64,000 bases of DNA from Alnus glutinosa (Eukaryota; Streptophyta; Magnoliopsida; Fagales; Betulaceae). Positions 12,226 to 23,450 of the stretch are shown piece after piece. Numbering within the stretch: position 1 is the first letter of the stretch; every line of letters starts with the position of its first letter. The stretch spans positions 948,001 through 1,012,000 of the forward strand of contig NC_084888.1 of the NCBI RefSeq assembly GCF_958979055.1. Direction: 5' to 3'. Below the pieces are notes generated by a model that saw only the letters and a program-made list of their open reading frames with translations, made no database searches and had not been told where the DNA came from. Position numbers and translations under genes: made by a program.

Positions 12226-12970
12226 GATTTAGTTCTCCTGTGCAAACAGTAATTCCCCATTTGTACAACTGAAACCAACACTGCAGCTGCTTTTGTTAGT
12301 TTGTTTTAATGTTTATAGGCAGTAAGTTCAATAATTTAGTTTAGAACACTTTATTTGCACTGGTATATATTTTGGGAGTTATTCTTCCACTTTAGTGAAT
12401 CATGGTTATGAGTTTCCACTGGCAACTGATTTGGTAATTATACTATCGATCCAATGCAGGCGCAACAGTACATATATGAGTGAAGCTCAACGAAGTGCTC
12501 TAAATGCATTGCTCTTCCGGACTGGTGATCAGTCTAGAGACATAGTGCTCGTTCTTGCCACAAACAGGCCCGGTGATCTTGACAGTGCTGTCACCGATCG
12601 CATTGATGAAGTGATTGAGTTTCCACTTCCAGGGGAGGAGGAACGTTTTAAACTGCTGAAGCTCTATTTGGACAAGTACCTTTCCGATGAAGGTGACAGC
12701 ACATCTAAATGGGGTCTTTGGTTCAAGAAAAAGCCACAAAAGATAACTATAACAGACGTATCAGATGATGTGATCCGAGAGGCTTCCCGAAAGACAGAAG
12801 GGTTCTCCGGCCGTGAAATTGCAAAACTAGTGGCTGGTGTCCAAGCAGCTGTTTATGGGCGCCCAGACTGCGTGTTGGATGCCCAGCTGTTTGGGGAAAT
12901 TGTAGATTACAAGGTTGCGGAGCATCACCAACGGTTAAAACTGGCAGCTGAAGGTGGTCTGCCGGCTTAG
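7093..12970 (+). CDS. ATAD3: ATAD3-type mitochondrial AAA ATPase (8 exons)
   Basis: Exons join as 7093-7359, 7749-7844, 8012-8122, 8651-8960, 9742-9832, 10526-10868, 11401-11549 and 12460-12970. They give 625 codons with GT-AG borders, and every phase closes. The product has the ATAD3 layout: an N-terminal region (about 65-260) rich in Glu/Gln/Arg coiled coil ([13 protein letters not shown] to [14 protein letters not shown]), a hydrophobic segment near 273-291 ([17 protein letters not shown]), then a AAA module. Walker A GPPGTGKT is at 389-396, Walker B LLFIDEAD has Asp448/Glu449, sensor-1 ATN ends at 491, and the arginine finger is in TDRIDE (Arg503). ATAD3 proteins sit in the mitochondrial inner membrane and organise nucleoids, membranes and contact sites. 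All catalytic residues are present and the length is normal for plants. Intron 7 carries a MITE. Confidence 0.93.
11675..11855. mobile_element. MITE with 9-bp target duplication in ATAD3 intron 7
   Basis: TCAAATATT occurs at 11666-11674 and 11856-11864, on either side of a foldback unit of about 181 bp. Its arms share TGTTAGCTGCACAAC and TTTTACACAA in inverse orientation. A 9-bp duplication is typical of Mutator-like elements. It lies inside the 910-bp intron between the Walker-B exon and the last exon, so it does not affect the protein. Confidence 0.65.
12185..12221. repeat. (TA)n microsatellite in ATAD3 intron 7
   Basis: About 18 TA units in the intron before the final ATAD3 exon. It is likely length-variable and has no coding effect. 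Confidence 0.8.
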
Positions 12971-13610
12971 GTAGAGAACATCCATTTGTGACTTCACTTA
13001 GTAGAGAAAGAGAGAGCAGGCTTCATTTTCAAAGCCCAAAGATTGGGAATTTTTGCTATATTTTATAAATGTTTTATCTTTTGGAATTTGTCATTCTTTT
13101 CTTTTTGATGTTGATATATTGATCTTCCTTTCCCCCTTCCGCGTGTTAGTTTTTGTTTGAAAAAAGTGTTCTGGCGTGACATAAAGGTGAAAATTGTTTA
13201 TGTTTTGAGATATTTGTTAATATCTTTATCCGGAGATTAGAAAGCAAAGTCGTTAACAAACACGGTATGGTATGCTGTGAAGGTGTGAGCGTGTGTAAGA
13301 GAGAGAATGGGCTGCAACTGCTAGGCTTACCTAATAATAACTCAAGGCCCATTCTACCTAAATTTTTGAATGACAACATACATTGGTAGAAACTTCTATA
13401 GTAATAATTCGGAATCATTTTGCTTTCTTTACCGCAACCTTGGACTATTTGTTTGTTTTCTTTTTCTTCTTAATTGATAGGGATCAGACATACCTGTCCA
13501 CAAAAGAGAAAAGATAGGAAACACCAATAGAAAACCCGATTGGTAGCCGGAAACACCAAAACGCACGTTGGGAGTGATCGCAACCAAAAGGTGAACAAAT
13601 TTTTTTGTCC
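12971..13610. other. ATAD3 3' flank and intergenic DNA
   Basis: AT-rich sequence between the ATAD3 stop and the LEA promoter. No protein-like frame or RNA gene was recognised. Confidence 0.4.
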
Positions 13611-13887
13611 GACGTGGCAATACCATTTTCCTTGGTTTATAAAAGGAAGAAAATCATTCTATCGTAGGGTTTTTTTTTTGTAAAATAAACTCTAGCCAAT
13701 CCTGAGAGCCTAAGTGGGCCCTGTGTCTCTTGGCCAGAAGACCTTTTCCTTTTGCATGGAGCCCAAAAGAGCGAAAATAATTGAAGGACGTGGTCAAAAC
13801 TCAACTAACACGTGTCGCAAAGGCAGTAATGCACTTCTTGTAACCTTCCCAGTTAATTGCCACGTACGCCCATTACTCCACGTCAAG
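13611..13887 (+). promoter_or_regulatory. Cluster of ACGT-core (ABRE/G-box-like) motifs upstream of LEA gene
   Basis: Five ACGT-core motifs are visible: GACGTGGC at 13611, GACGTGGT at 13787, ACACGTGTC at 13808, CACGTACG at 13861 and CCACGTCA from about 13879. A TATA-like TTTATAAAAG is at about 13637-13646. Clustered ABREs bound by ABF/AREB-type bZIPs drive abscisic-acid and drought induction of many LEA genes, so stress or seed expression is a reasonable inference. Which TATA is used is unclear, because the ATG is 350 bp downstream. Confidence 0.6.
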
Positions 13888-13962
13888 ACCCGCCTGAACA
13901 CCAACGGTCTCTCCGGATTTTGACACACAAAAAGGCACTTCGCTTACCAGTTCTTTTCACCT

Positions 13963-13967
<5 letters not shown>

Positions 13968-13995
<28 letters not shown>
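13968..13995 (+). repeat. (GA)n tract abutting the LEA start codon
   Basis: About 14 GA dinucleotides end directly at the ATG at 13996, so the 5' leader of the LEA mRNA would end in an uninterrupted purine run. GA tracts in plant leaders can bind BBR/BPC proteins; that role is inferred only. Confidence 0.7.
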
Positions 13996-13999
<4 letters not shown>

Positions 14000-16660
14000 G
14001 AAAGAGAAGGGATTTGTTGTTGGTGTTGGGCGTAGCAGTGTGTGTGGGGATGTGTGGGTGTTGGGGCGAAAATGCCATGGAAAACGCGAGGGAGAGCATG
14101 AATGTGGCGGCTGGGAATGCCAAGGTGAAAGCAGATGAGGCCAAGCAAGGCGCTGCCGAAGCCATGCAAGAAGCCAAGGACAAGTCTGACTCCTGGGCCG
14201 ATTGGGCTTATGACACCTTCACTGAGTATTCACCAATACTTCCTTCTCATTTCCCTAACCCATTTAATTAATCTGTTCTTTTTTACTTTCAATTTTTATT
14301 TTATTTTTTGATAAATCATGCATACTTATTTATGAATGAAAAAAAAAAAAAAATCATCTAAAGCCCGATCCTCGATCTCCATGTCCAATGAAATAGAGTC
14401 TAGGTTAAATTTTACAAACGGTGTATATAATGACACATTATTACATGATATGAAAATGTTGATAATATATACACAGTTAAATATTGTGAAATCTAATTTA
14501 AGCAATAGTTTATTTCGATTTCACTTAAAATAGAGTGAAAATTGAAAGGAAAAGGATCATGTTCCTGAATTTAGAACTAGATTAATTTTTCTATTTTAAT
14601 TAAGGATTTTTAAATGCACACCACATTTAATTATTTATTATTTATTTATATCATTTAATGAAAGAACGAAATGAATAAATTTCTAGAGAAATGAATAAAA
14701 AACTTTTAAAGGAGCTACAAGAAATAAATCTTATAGCTCAATATATATTAGCTTAAATTGAGAATAGATAGAAATATTTGGAAAACAGATAACCCAATGC
14801 TAGTGCCCTAATAGTTACAAAGTTCGGCAAAATGAAAAAGGAGATCGAGCTTGAAAAGATCCTTCTAATAGTCTAACTTTGTTGTCTCATATTATAGTGA
14901 TAATTCTTTTTTTTGGTTGAAATCCCACTGATGATCATGATATGTAATATGTATTTTTGTTTTTCACCTCTCCTGAGCTAATTTTTGTAGCATGTGATAA
15001 GATCAATATCTAATCTTTTCAAGTGGAACTTTGGAAGATTCCTTCATGTTGTTGTCATGAGTTCTCATGCGTTTATGGTATTTAGAAGTACCATATTTCG
15101 CATGTGTTTTTCTGGAAGTATGACACAAAACAGCACATTTCAATGGGAGCCTCTTGGGCATACTTCATAACTCTTCTCAAAGGAGAGATCAGGGTCCGAC
15201 TCCCACAAATATAAAGTAAGCATGTTGTTTTGGTTCAACTTAACCAAAACAGGGCTAGCCCATGTATTGCTAATTATATAAACCGGACATTTACATTTTC
15301 TAAAGATGAGCTACACAGGCTGAAGTGTAAATTTGAAATAAAAATTAAGCCTAAATGTTATCTCTAATCTCTACGTAACAGAGGGGGTGAGGATAGTGAA
15401 GATAGTCATAGTCATAGATAGTGAGGATTCTCGGTTGCTGATGTCTGCGTTGTCCTTTGTTTGTTAGCACATGACACATTAAGTGGTGATTTGGAATCTT
15501 TTTTGGGACATCAGCCTAAAGAATTGGTTTGGGGTTTAAAATTATATATGTTGTACTCAAACAGAAGATAAGAGAGAAAGAGAGAGTGCATGATATATAA
15601 TGGAAAACATTCATAAAATAATGCATAGATACTAGGTCTATCAGCTAGGTAAGTAGTTGAGGTGGGAGAAGGATTGAGGCCCCTTGTAATTACAAGGGTT
15701 CAGGCTGTTCATTTAAGATTAACAATTTGGATTTAGCTACATAAGTCTTTAACGGGAAAAAAAGAAGAAGCAAAGCAAATAAAGGAGGTGGCCACTCCGC
15801 CCACCATTTTACCCTTTTAGGGATTGGTTGATCACCTGAAATTGGTGGTCGGAGTGGTCAAACCACTCCTTATACTTTAAGGAGGTGGTTGGCCACCCTA
15901 TTGTTATGGTTAAAGTGGCCTGACCACCCTCAATAGGGTCAGAGTCCACCCCCTTGAGTGTGAGGGGTGGTCCCTCCAGAACCTTCCGGATGGTCGCACC
16001 ACCCCTGAGCCATTAGGTCAGGGTGGTTGCACCATACCTTTGAAGGGGTCGACCACCACCCTCAAAGGGTGAGGGGGTGGTCAGCCACTCCTTTAGGGTG
16101 GGCCGGCCTATCCTAATCACACTTGTAAGATGGCCGACTTACTCCAATCGCACTCTTAAGTATGCCGACTACTTCTTTAAGGGTAAGTGATAGTTCCGTT
16201 ACCTATGAGTTTCTTTTATTATTATTAGTATTAATATTTCATTGCTTACCCGGCTAAATTCAAACTATTTGTTTTGAATGAATGTTTGGATCTTTGGACT
16301 TGCAGACCTTCCATTTCTTGGAATTGCATGGGACCTCAATCCATGGGAGCATGTGTATCAACTTTAATTAGCTAGCTAGCTAGGCCTGCCTGAGCCATTA
16401 CTAGCCCTTGGTCTTTAATATATCTATGTTGCACAAAATATGATTTATCTTTTATGCTCAGTTATTGATTAATATGATCGCTGTAATGTATATTAGGGGA
16501 TTTGGAATTGGAAAAGACAATCCAAGTGAGGCAGGCCAAAATATGATGGGTAAAGCTGGGGATGTTGCGTCCATGGCCACAAATACAATGAATTCTGCTG
16601 CATCTGGTATTGGTTTGTGATAACATTAATTATTTTTATTAATAAGTAAATTTTTTAATT

Positions 16661-16696
<36 letters not shown>

Positions 16697-17431
16697 GGTT
16701 CTCCAGATATATCTAATCTTACTTCTCAGAAGGCTGGGGATGCAGCCAACAAGGCTCAGGAAAAGGCGGGCGATGTAAAGAACTTTGCTTCTGAGAAAGC
16801 GGATCAAACAATAAGAATGGCTACAGATAAGGCTGGTGATGCCAAAGAGACAATGGAAATGGCTAGAGAAACGGCCTCCAATAGGGCTGCTGATGCTCAA
16901 GAGACGATGATGGCGGGAGCAAAGGATAAATCGGCCAATGCCTATGATGAAGCTGGACAGAAAATGAACATGGCTTCAGAGAAGGCTAATGATGCCAAAG
17001 AGGGCATGGCAGGATCGATGGGGTATGGAAAAGAAAAAGTGGCGAATGCCTATGATGAAGCTAAGGAGAAAATAAACGTGGGTTTAAATATGGGCTCAGA
17101 TAAGGCCTATGATGCCAAGGAGATGATGGCTGGAGCAGTGCCTTACGGAAAAGATAAAGCCGCTGATGTCTATGAGGAAGCTAAGCAGAAATTAAACGTG
17201 GCTTCAGATGATGCCAGAGAGACAATGGTCGCCGGAGCAATGGGATGTGGAAAAGATAAAGCGGCCAATGCATTTGACAAAGCTAAGCATCAGGTGGAGG
17301 ACTCATACAGCTCAGCCAAGGCGACCATGACTGAACAGGCCAAGATTAATTATGAGGCTGCGAAGGATAAGGCTTCTCAGGCCGCAGGTGATCTTGGTGC
17401 GAAGATGAGGCAGCATAGTCCAGAGCTATGA
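13996..17431 (+). CDS. Secreted late-embryogenesis-abundant protein, LEA_4 (group 3) type
   Basis: Exons 13996-14225, 16497-16606 and 16707-17431 join with GT-AG borders and closed phases to give 354 residues. The first 24 or so residues (MGKRRDLLLVLGVAVCVGMCGC) look like a signal peptide, so the mature protein probably enters the secretory pathway. The rest is Ala/Lys/Glu/Asp-rich with loose 11-mer periodicity (KAGDAANKAQE, KADQTIRMATDKAGDA), the LEA_4 pattern that folds into amphipathic helices on drying and protects membranes or proteins. Residues about 181-319 contain four longer tandem units (MAGxxxYGKDKAANAYDEAKxKxNVAS...DAKE). The ABRE-like cluster upstream agrees with stress induction. 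Intron 1 is 2.27 kb and repeat-laden; a long T-run precedes exon 3. Exact subfamily is not assigned. Confidence 0.85.
15785..16175. repeat. GGTGGCC-rich foldback repeat in LEA intron 1
   Basis: The segment is packed with GGTGGTC/GACCACC and GGTGGCC/GGCCACC words in both orientations, so it can form long imperfect hairpins. The same word style recurs at 54680-54860 and, weakly, at 28370-28500, which suggests members of one dispersed foldback family. No target duplication could be fixed and there is no coding capacity. Confidence 0.45.
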
Positions 17432-20400
17432 AGCGGATCCATCATCAATTTTCTGCATTGTCTCCATGAAGTACTCATCTGTGAGTTCATGTTTACTGTT
17501 ATGTTCCTTCTGCTATGATGATATGTTTTCCGAAACATATTTAGGATACTGAATTTTCTGTCTGAAGAAGTACACTTATTCTTGTATGACTTTTTTTCTC
17601 CCCAATCTAAAATGAGATTCAAATGCATGAGAAATATTCACTATTTTCTATAGTATCAGTTTAAGCTTAAATTTGAAAATTTAAGACAAGTTGTGATATA
17701 ACATGATTTTATAGCAAATATTTTGAATTTTAATTCTAATATTTTAAAAATTATTTCCCTGGTCTAGTATGTGATTCTATGTATTGGGCTTTACTTGATG
17801 AGGATTTGATCGAGTTAATTGACAATAAAGAGAAGTGATGCAGTATTAATTAAATGATCAAATTTCTACTTTCTTATTAACTAAAGTTTTTGAGACAAAC
17901 AATAATAATAATAATATTTTAGCAGTTACACTGGCACACTAATTTTTTATTTTTTTTTTCCCTCTCTAAGTCATTCAATTAAAATAGAAAAAGAACTACA
18001 AAATGTGGGGATAGGGGACCCTAACAAACAAAATGTGAAAATGGTCTAAAAAGATTTGGTCTCATAGTTCCCAAAAAGTCAAAGAGATCGAGGGCCGCTA
18101 TGGGGGTAGTATGTGATGCAATTTGATGAAAGGAATGATTAAAAAGAGGATGCACTCGATCATGATGATCACTGCAATGAGGCGGTCGATGGCGGCCACA
18201 TTTCTCGCATCCATGGACAAAAGAGAGAATGGTTCCCGTTTTATGAATAATACTAAAAGTCACTCTTGTATCATTCCAAGAATGATATGGATTTTAAAAT
18301 CACCATTGAGCTTGTGATTGATCACTATTGAATTTTTTGATTAACCGGTGATTTTAAACGTCACATTATTCTTGGAGGAACACAAAAAAGAGAAATGAGG
18401 GACTTCTAGAATTACTCCCCACTTTATTGAAGAAGGGGGTGGCCGGGGATGGACCCTCAATAGGAAGATCTAAAACTAGATACCGCCTGAGTGGGCGGCG
18501 TGGGCCACAGACATTGGTGGAGAGGGCGGCTGAAGGCGGCTCGTGGTAGCTTTGGGCACAGGGAAGCCGGTGGATGGCCATCCATGCGTGCGTATGTGGT
18601 GGAGGGGAACGGACGGCGGTAAATTTCGAAGAAAAGAAAAAAAGTAAAGAAAAGAGAAGAGGAAGAAGAGAGGGGAGGAAGGAGGAAAAGCTTCTCCCTC
18701 CTCCGTTTGGTTCATTGAATGAGAGTACAAAAGGGGTTTTCTTTCGCTTGGGAATGTGGAGCACGTGTAGGTCACATATTAGAGAATGCGTTAATTAATT
18801 TGGGGATGCTGCGCCTGCACACTTGGTTCTACTTGTCTAAACCAACATGGTTAATCGTACGTCTCCCGTGTGGGTTTTAGACTTACAGTCTCGAAATAGG
18901 AAGCTCACCTTAGTAGTAGATTCTACTATATATATGCAAAGTTCTGACAGATCAGATATTTGACCATGATGTTAAATGCATCTCAGTAATTTTAGAAATG
19001 AGGCCAAAGCAGGAACCTATAGTTAGGAGAAACTTAACAATATTAATGGAATATATATCTTATTGCGCGCATGACAGGAAGAGGAGACAATAATTCTAGA
19101 ATGATGCATAAAAGGACAACAGAAACATGCAATTAAGTAGAAGTAAATCTGATTAGCAGACAGTTTATACTAGAATCCTTAATTGGATGCCCGTGGCCCT
19201 ATATATATAGTGTAGTTGAAATGACTAGAAATTAAAATGTTGTGGGAGCTACCACAATTATTTTATTCTGCATGGATATGAAGCTTCGTGCTAACTTAAT
19301 TGGTGCATGCCGGGATTGCATTTAAGGACAAAAGAAGTGAAGGGACAATATATATCCTCTGAATTCTATTACATGTACTTAATTCAAAGATTAAAGGCAG
19401 GTTATCAGCAAGATATTGACCTTTTCACTTGTCTCAGAGATTCTTATAAATTATAATGCTGTTAATATGTACATTAGTTACTGTTTCCTTCCAAATTTAC
19501 ATCGATTTCCCTTTTTATGTGCATTTATTAAGTTCATTTGTCGTTTTATATTTGTCCATGACTTTCCACCGTTTGTCTTTGACTTGAGATTGATCTCGTC
19601 CAAGTAGCTGAACTAACTTTGTTAATTGTTATGTTTTGCTCCTGTTCTTCTCCCTCGAGTCTTTGCATTTGCCCTTATAATAATCTCACTCTAACACAGA
19701 CAAATGTGGAATACCATTTGTCCTTGATCAGAAACAGAAATTCATGTTTTTTTCTCTAGATCAATCCTCGACTGCGTTACAATTAGACAAATTGTTCAGT
19801 AGAAAATCTTTTTGTCTTCTTCGTATATATATATCCAGTGCCTACTGTATCTGATTCATATGCATGCCTGTGGGAGGGCTATCATATATATCCTTGATTA
19901 TGACCCATCACAAAGATACAGCGCATGATTCCTCTATTTGTCGCAGCCAAGATTGACTTCTTCCTTCCTGCAAAGTATGATTTTTTCCATCTTCTCAAGA
20001 CCTTCATCTATCATGAAACTCTTTTTACATGGTCTTTAATTCATTCAAGCACATAGTTCCTCGCCTAATCGATGTTTCACAAAGGTAATATTGTATTCTC
20101 TCCCTCCATCCGTACGTGTGTGTGTGTGTGTGTGTGTGTTTAAGCAAGAACACATGGCTAGCTCATATTTTGTGATGAGCTTCAACTATATTGGGTGAGA
20201 AACATTGTGCGAGTATCTCATTGGCATGCATGACATCTATTTTTTACAGCATATTATTGGAAACATGGAGACGAGCTTAACTTTCTAGATCTTAGAATTT
20301 TCTAAGGTTTCTTTGTGTCTTTTTCCCAAAAGGATCGTTAAATTTATATGGAAAACCAACCACTTTTTCTATTAATGCAGATCAACCAATTTACCCGCAT

Positions 20401-21270
20401 ATAAAATGCAGGTCAGGAATTTTGTCCATAATCTACGTTAGAACCCTATTTTTGGACCATCCAATGTATTCTACGGCTTGGGCAGCACACGAAATTGTTT
20501 GATGTTTGAACCTAGGTGGTCTGATTCACAGAGTGATTTATCTGGTTTTGATAGAGAAAATATAACCCACAAGAAGCTGGATAGTAGACTCAAATTCTCA
20601 AACAAGGTAAAAGATATATATGAATGGCTGTGTCTTTTTGTGTTGGTGACCAAAGAGCAGAGGTTCCTTCAGTCCCGTTCGATTCCTGAGAAAAATAGAA
20701 GAAACCAGCGTAGGGTTTCATGGAACCAAAGCTTTCATGACTAAAGGTGGGTAAGGAAATGAAAATTGTCAGAAAATATAAAAATGCTACAGCTAGCGAG
20801 AATTCTATTTTTACAGGAAAGACATGCACTACTAGCATATGAACCATGAACTTGTGGAACATAGAGTCGACTTTTTTGCTCATTAACAAGAGCAAAAGCT
20901 GTATTCTCTCTCTTTATGTTTTCCCTTTTTTGCTTTATTTTCCCCTGCTGAAAATTTGAAGCTAGGTTTGGAATAAAGAAAAGGTACTGAGATTAGTGAG
21001 AACCCAAGTTTTCAGTAGGAAAATACTAAACATCGTTTTTACCAATGTTTCTGAGAGATTAACAATGCTTACTCATAATCACCAAAGAAGAAGATTACAG
21101 ATAAATTTAGGTTTATCGTCACTGAGAAATTGCTAAAAAATAATTAAAAAAAAAAATCTAAAAGTAAGTATATCGCTGTGCACATGATTTAATCTAATTA
21201 ATCATTCACTTAAAAAAGGCGTTTTCCAGGTTAAATAATAATCTGGAGGGTTTGAAGAATTTGATTTGTC
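17432..21270. other. Intergenic DNA between LEA and ZHD genes
   Basis: AT-rich and without a supported gene. It contains a MITE-like relic at about 18240-18385 related to 5910-6063, a GC-rich patch at 18420-18760 whose frames show no domain, and a (GT)n run near 20114-20140. A frame at 20478-20744 (+) has an AAG|GTAAAAG donor-like end, but no partner exon was found. Confidence 0.4.
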
Positions 21271-22293
21271 TTACATTTGCTTGTTCTTCATGGCTTGTTT
21301 ATTGTTGTGCATCCATACCTTGAAAACCTGCTTCTTTACACCCACTTCTGAACAGAACTGGTGGACTTGTTGCTCATCATGCTTCTGGATCTTCCACCCC
21401 AACTTCTCAGCAAATTCCATCATCTTATCTTTCTGCTCCCGACTAAATCTCGTCCGAAACCTCTTCTTGGATTCCGGTGCTTGTGCTGAAGTTTGCACAC
21501 CAATATTAGATCGAAACATATTGAGATCTTCGCTTGAAGAGTACTCCGCCGGCGCTCCACCACCGCTTCCAAAGGCCATCATCATCGGCGCAATATGCCC
21601 GGCTGATGGACTCGTGGACGGGAATTTGTGGTGGTGCTGGTGGTGGTGGAGGAGATGAGGCGGGTGAGGATGTTGTTGATGAGGGGGTACTATTTGATCT
21701 CCTAGACCAATTATATTGTTTCTGTTGGGGTTGACGTAGTGATAGTTGGAAACATATTGATGATCACCCTCGACTTCCTTCCTATGAAAATTCCGGTGGC
21801 ATTCGCAAGCTGCGCATATTAAGGCCTCCGGGGTTCCGTCCTCTCCGCTTGACATGAATTCTCCGCAACCATCCACGACGTGCCCGCCCTTGCTGGCAGC
21901 ATGATTCTTCAAACACTCTCTATATCTAACCTTTGGTGCCGCCCTAATGGTTCGTGGTGGTTGGCGTACAATGATTGGTGTGCTTGTTGCACCGGAGGCT
22001 GGAACCGGATCTGGATTCGGGTCTGGATCTCTTGTGGGTTTGTCTGTATTTTGGTGTGTATGTGGATTTGATTGTTGAGGAGGAGGAGGAGGAGGAGTAG
22101 GATGATGATGATGATACTGCTGATGGTGGTCTAGGGCAGGAATTTGATCCCTTCTTTCTCCCACAGTCGAAGAAGACAGCTTGGTTGAAGAAACTTTATG
22201 AGAAAGATTATAGCTCAAGGCGGTCGGCGTTCCTAATATTTCCTTACCTTGGCCTCTCAGTTCCATTAAATCTGATTTATGATGTAAAGCCAT
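21271..22293 (-). CDS. Zinc-finger homeodomain (ZF-HD) transcription factor
   Basis: An intronless 340-residue frame. Residues about 124-172 form the ZF-HD dimerisation zinc finger, with ordered Cys/His ligands in YRECLKNHAASKGGHVVDGCG, EALICAACECHRNFHRKE. Residues about 276-336 form the atypical homeodomain (KKRFRTRFSREQKDKMMEFAEKLGW to QVFKVWMHNNKQ). Between and before them lie Pro-, His- and Ser-rich low-complexity linkers, including runs of His and Pro near 57-73 and 204-222. Plant ZHD proteins dimerise through the finger and bind ATTA-core sites in the nucleus; they act in flower, leaf and stress development. The acidic SSSEDLN motif before the homeodomain is shared with the ZHD5/ZHD8-like branch, so that placement is likely but not certain. 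The intronless structure and length are typical. Confidence 0.93.
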   Translation of the reverse strand: MALHHKSDLMELRGQGKEILGTPTALSYNLSHKVSSTKLSSSTVGERRDQIPALDHHQQYHHHHPTPPPPPPQQSNPHTHQNTDKPTRDPDPNPDPVPASGATSTPIIVRQPPRTIRAAPKVRYRECLKNHAASKGGHVVDGCGEFMSSGEDGTPEALICAACECHRNFHRKEVEGDHQYVSNYHYVNPNRNNIIGLGDQIVPPHQQHPHPPHLLHHHQHHHKFPSTSPSAGHIAPMMMAFGSGGGAPAEYSSSEDLNMFRSNIGVQTSAQAPESKKRFRTRFSREQKDKMMEFAEKLGWKIQKHDEQQVHQFCSEVGVKKQVFKVWMHNNKQAMKNKQM

Positions 22294-23015
22294 GATCTTA
22301 GCCTCCCCCTTTTCCTTTATGATGATCTTCTCTGTTAGTTATTGATGATCTTGCTGTATCCTAGCTTGTCAACCCTAATTCATGATCCCATCTAATCCAA
22401 GAACATTATAAACTTAATCAAAGTAATAATCACCAGCAGGCCCAAAAATTATTCTCCTTCTTTCTTATTCTGATCTTGACGTTTTGGGTGCTAAACCCAC
22501 CAACCCATGTCACTAATTTGAATCCTACCTCCAAAGACGTAAGCAAGTGATTGAACAGTAAACTGACTGATGGAATTGATGATTTAATAGAAAGAGAATC
22601 TCAGACTAACTAAGAAGAGAAAGGAAGCTGTAAAAGTAAAAGGAATAAAAAATAATATCTAAGAAATGAAACTCAGATGGGTCCCTACATGGCTACATGA
22701 GCTGAAATAAAACTTAACCCCGATTAATGATGTAAGAGTGCTGTAATTGCACCTCGGAAGTAATCTTAAATTTGCAGAAAAATGAAGTTTGTGTTTCCTA
22801 CCACCCATCCAATCTAAGAAAGGAACAGGTAGGCTCGTTTGTAGTGAAACAGAGTTATGAAAACAGTGAGAGAGTAGTCTTGGAGAACAACCGACAAAGT
22901 CATGTTAGTCCTCTCCCACAGCCTGCACCCTCGTCCAGTTCCTAATAATTGCCCTTCTGTGGACGCTCTCTGAAACCCTAAAACCAACACAAATGAATGT
23001 TGCTTTGTGCGGCAG

Positions 23016-23048
<33 letters not shown>

Positions 23049-23450
23049 ATGACTCTCTGAGTTGACGTAGCTAGCCCTGCTTAATTGCTTTGCCTAGAAT
23101 CTTCCTTCAACGTACCTCAAATACATTATTAGGATTATCCTAAAGGGTTTGTTTCAGACGCTAAAACCCAATTAGAGAAGCTCTTAAAGAAGGCGTTTAT
23201 ATCATCACACAGAGACAAGAGGGTGTGTGTGAGAGACAGCGAATGAAGACTTTTTGGTTTTTTCTTGCAATCTTTTGAGGGAGGGTTGGGTGGAGGCAAA
23301 TAAAGTGAGAGAATGAGCTGGTCCACGGCACAGCACTTGTCCAGTTAGTGTGTGTCAGATTCTCTCTCTTTCTCTTTCTCTTTCTCCCTCTCCTTCTCCT
23401 CGATCGATGCTGTTTTTGTGTTTATGCGCCTCCTGCAAATTTCACCATTT
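22294..23450 (-). promoter_or_regulatory. Presumed leader and promoter of the ZHD gene
   Basis: The sequence upstream of the ZHD start (read on the minus strand) contains a CA/GA simple run at about 23015-23048 and a CT-rich tract at 23358-23400. No protein-like frame is present. Transcription start and any leader intron cannot be placed from sequence. Confidence 0.35.

Noticed and set aside
20478-20744. 88-residue plus-strand frame
   Set aside because: No known domain and no partner exon, despite a donor-like AAG|GTAAAAG.
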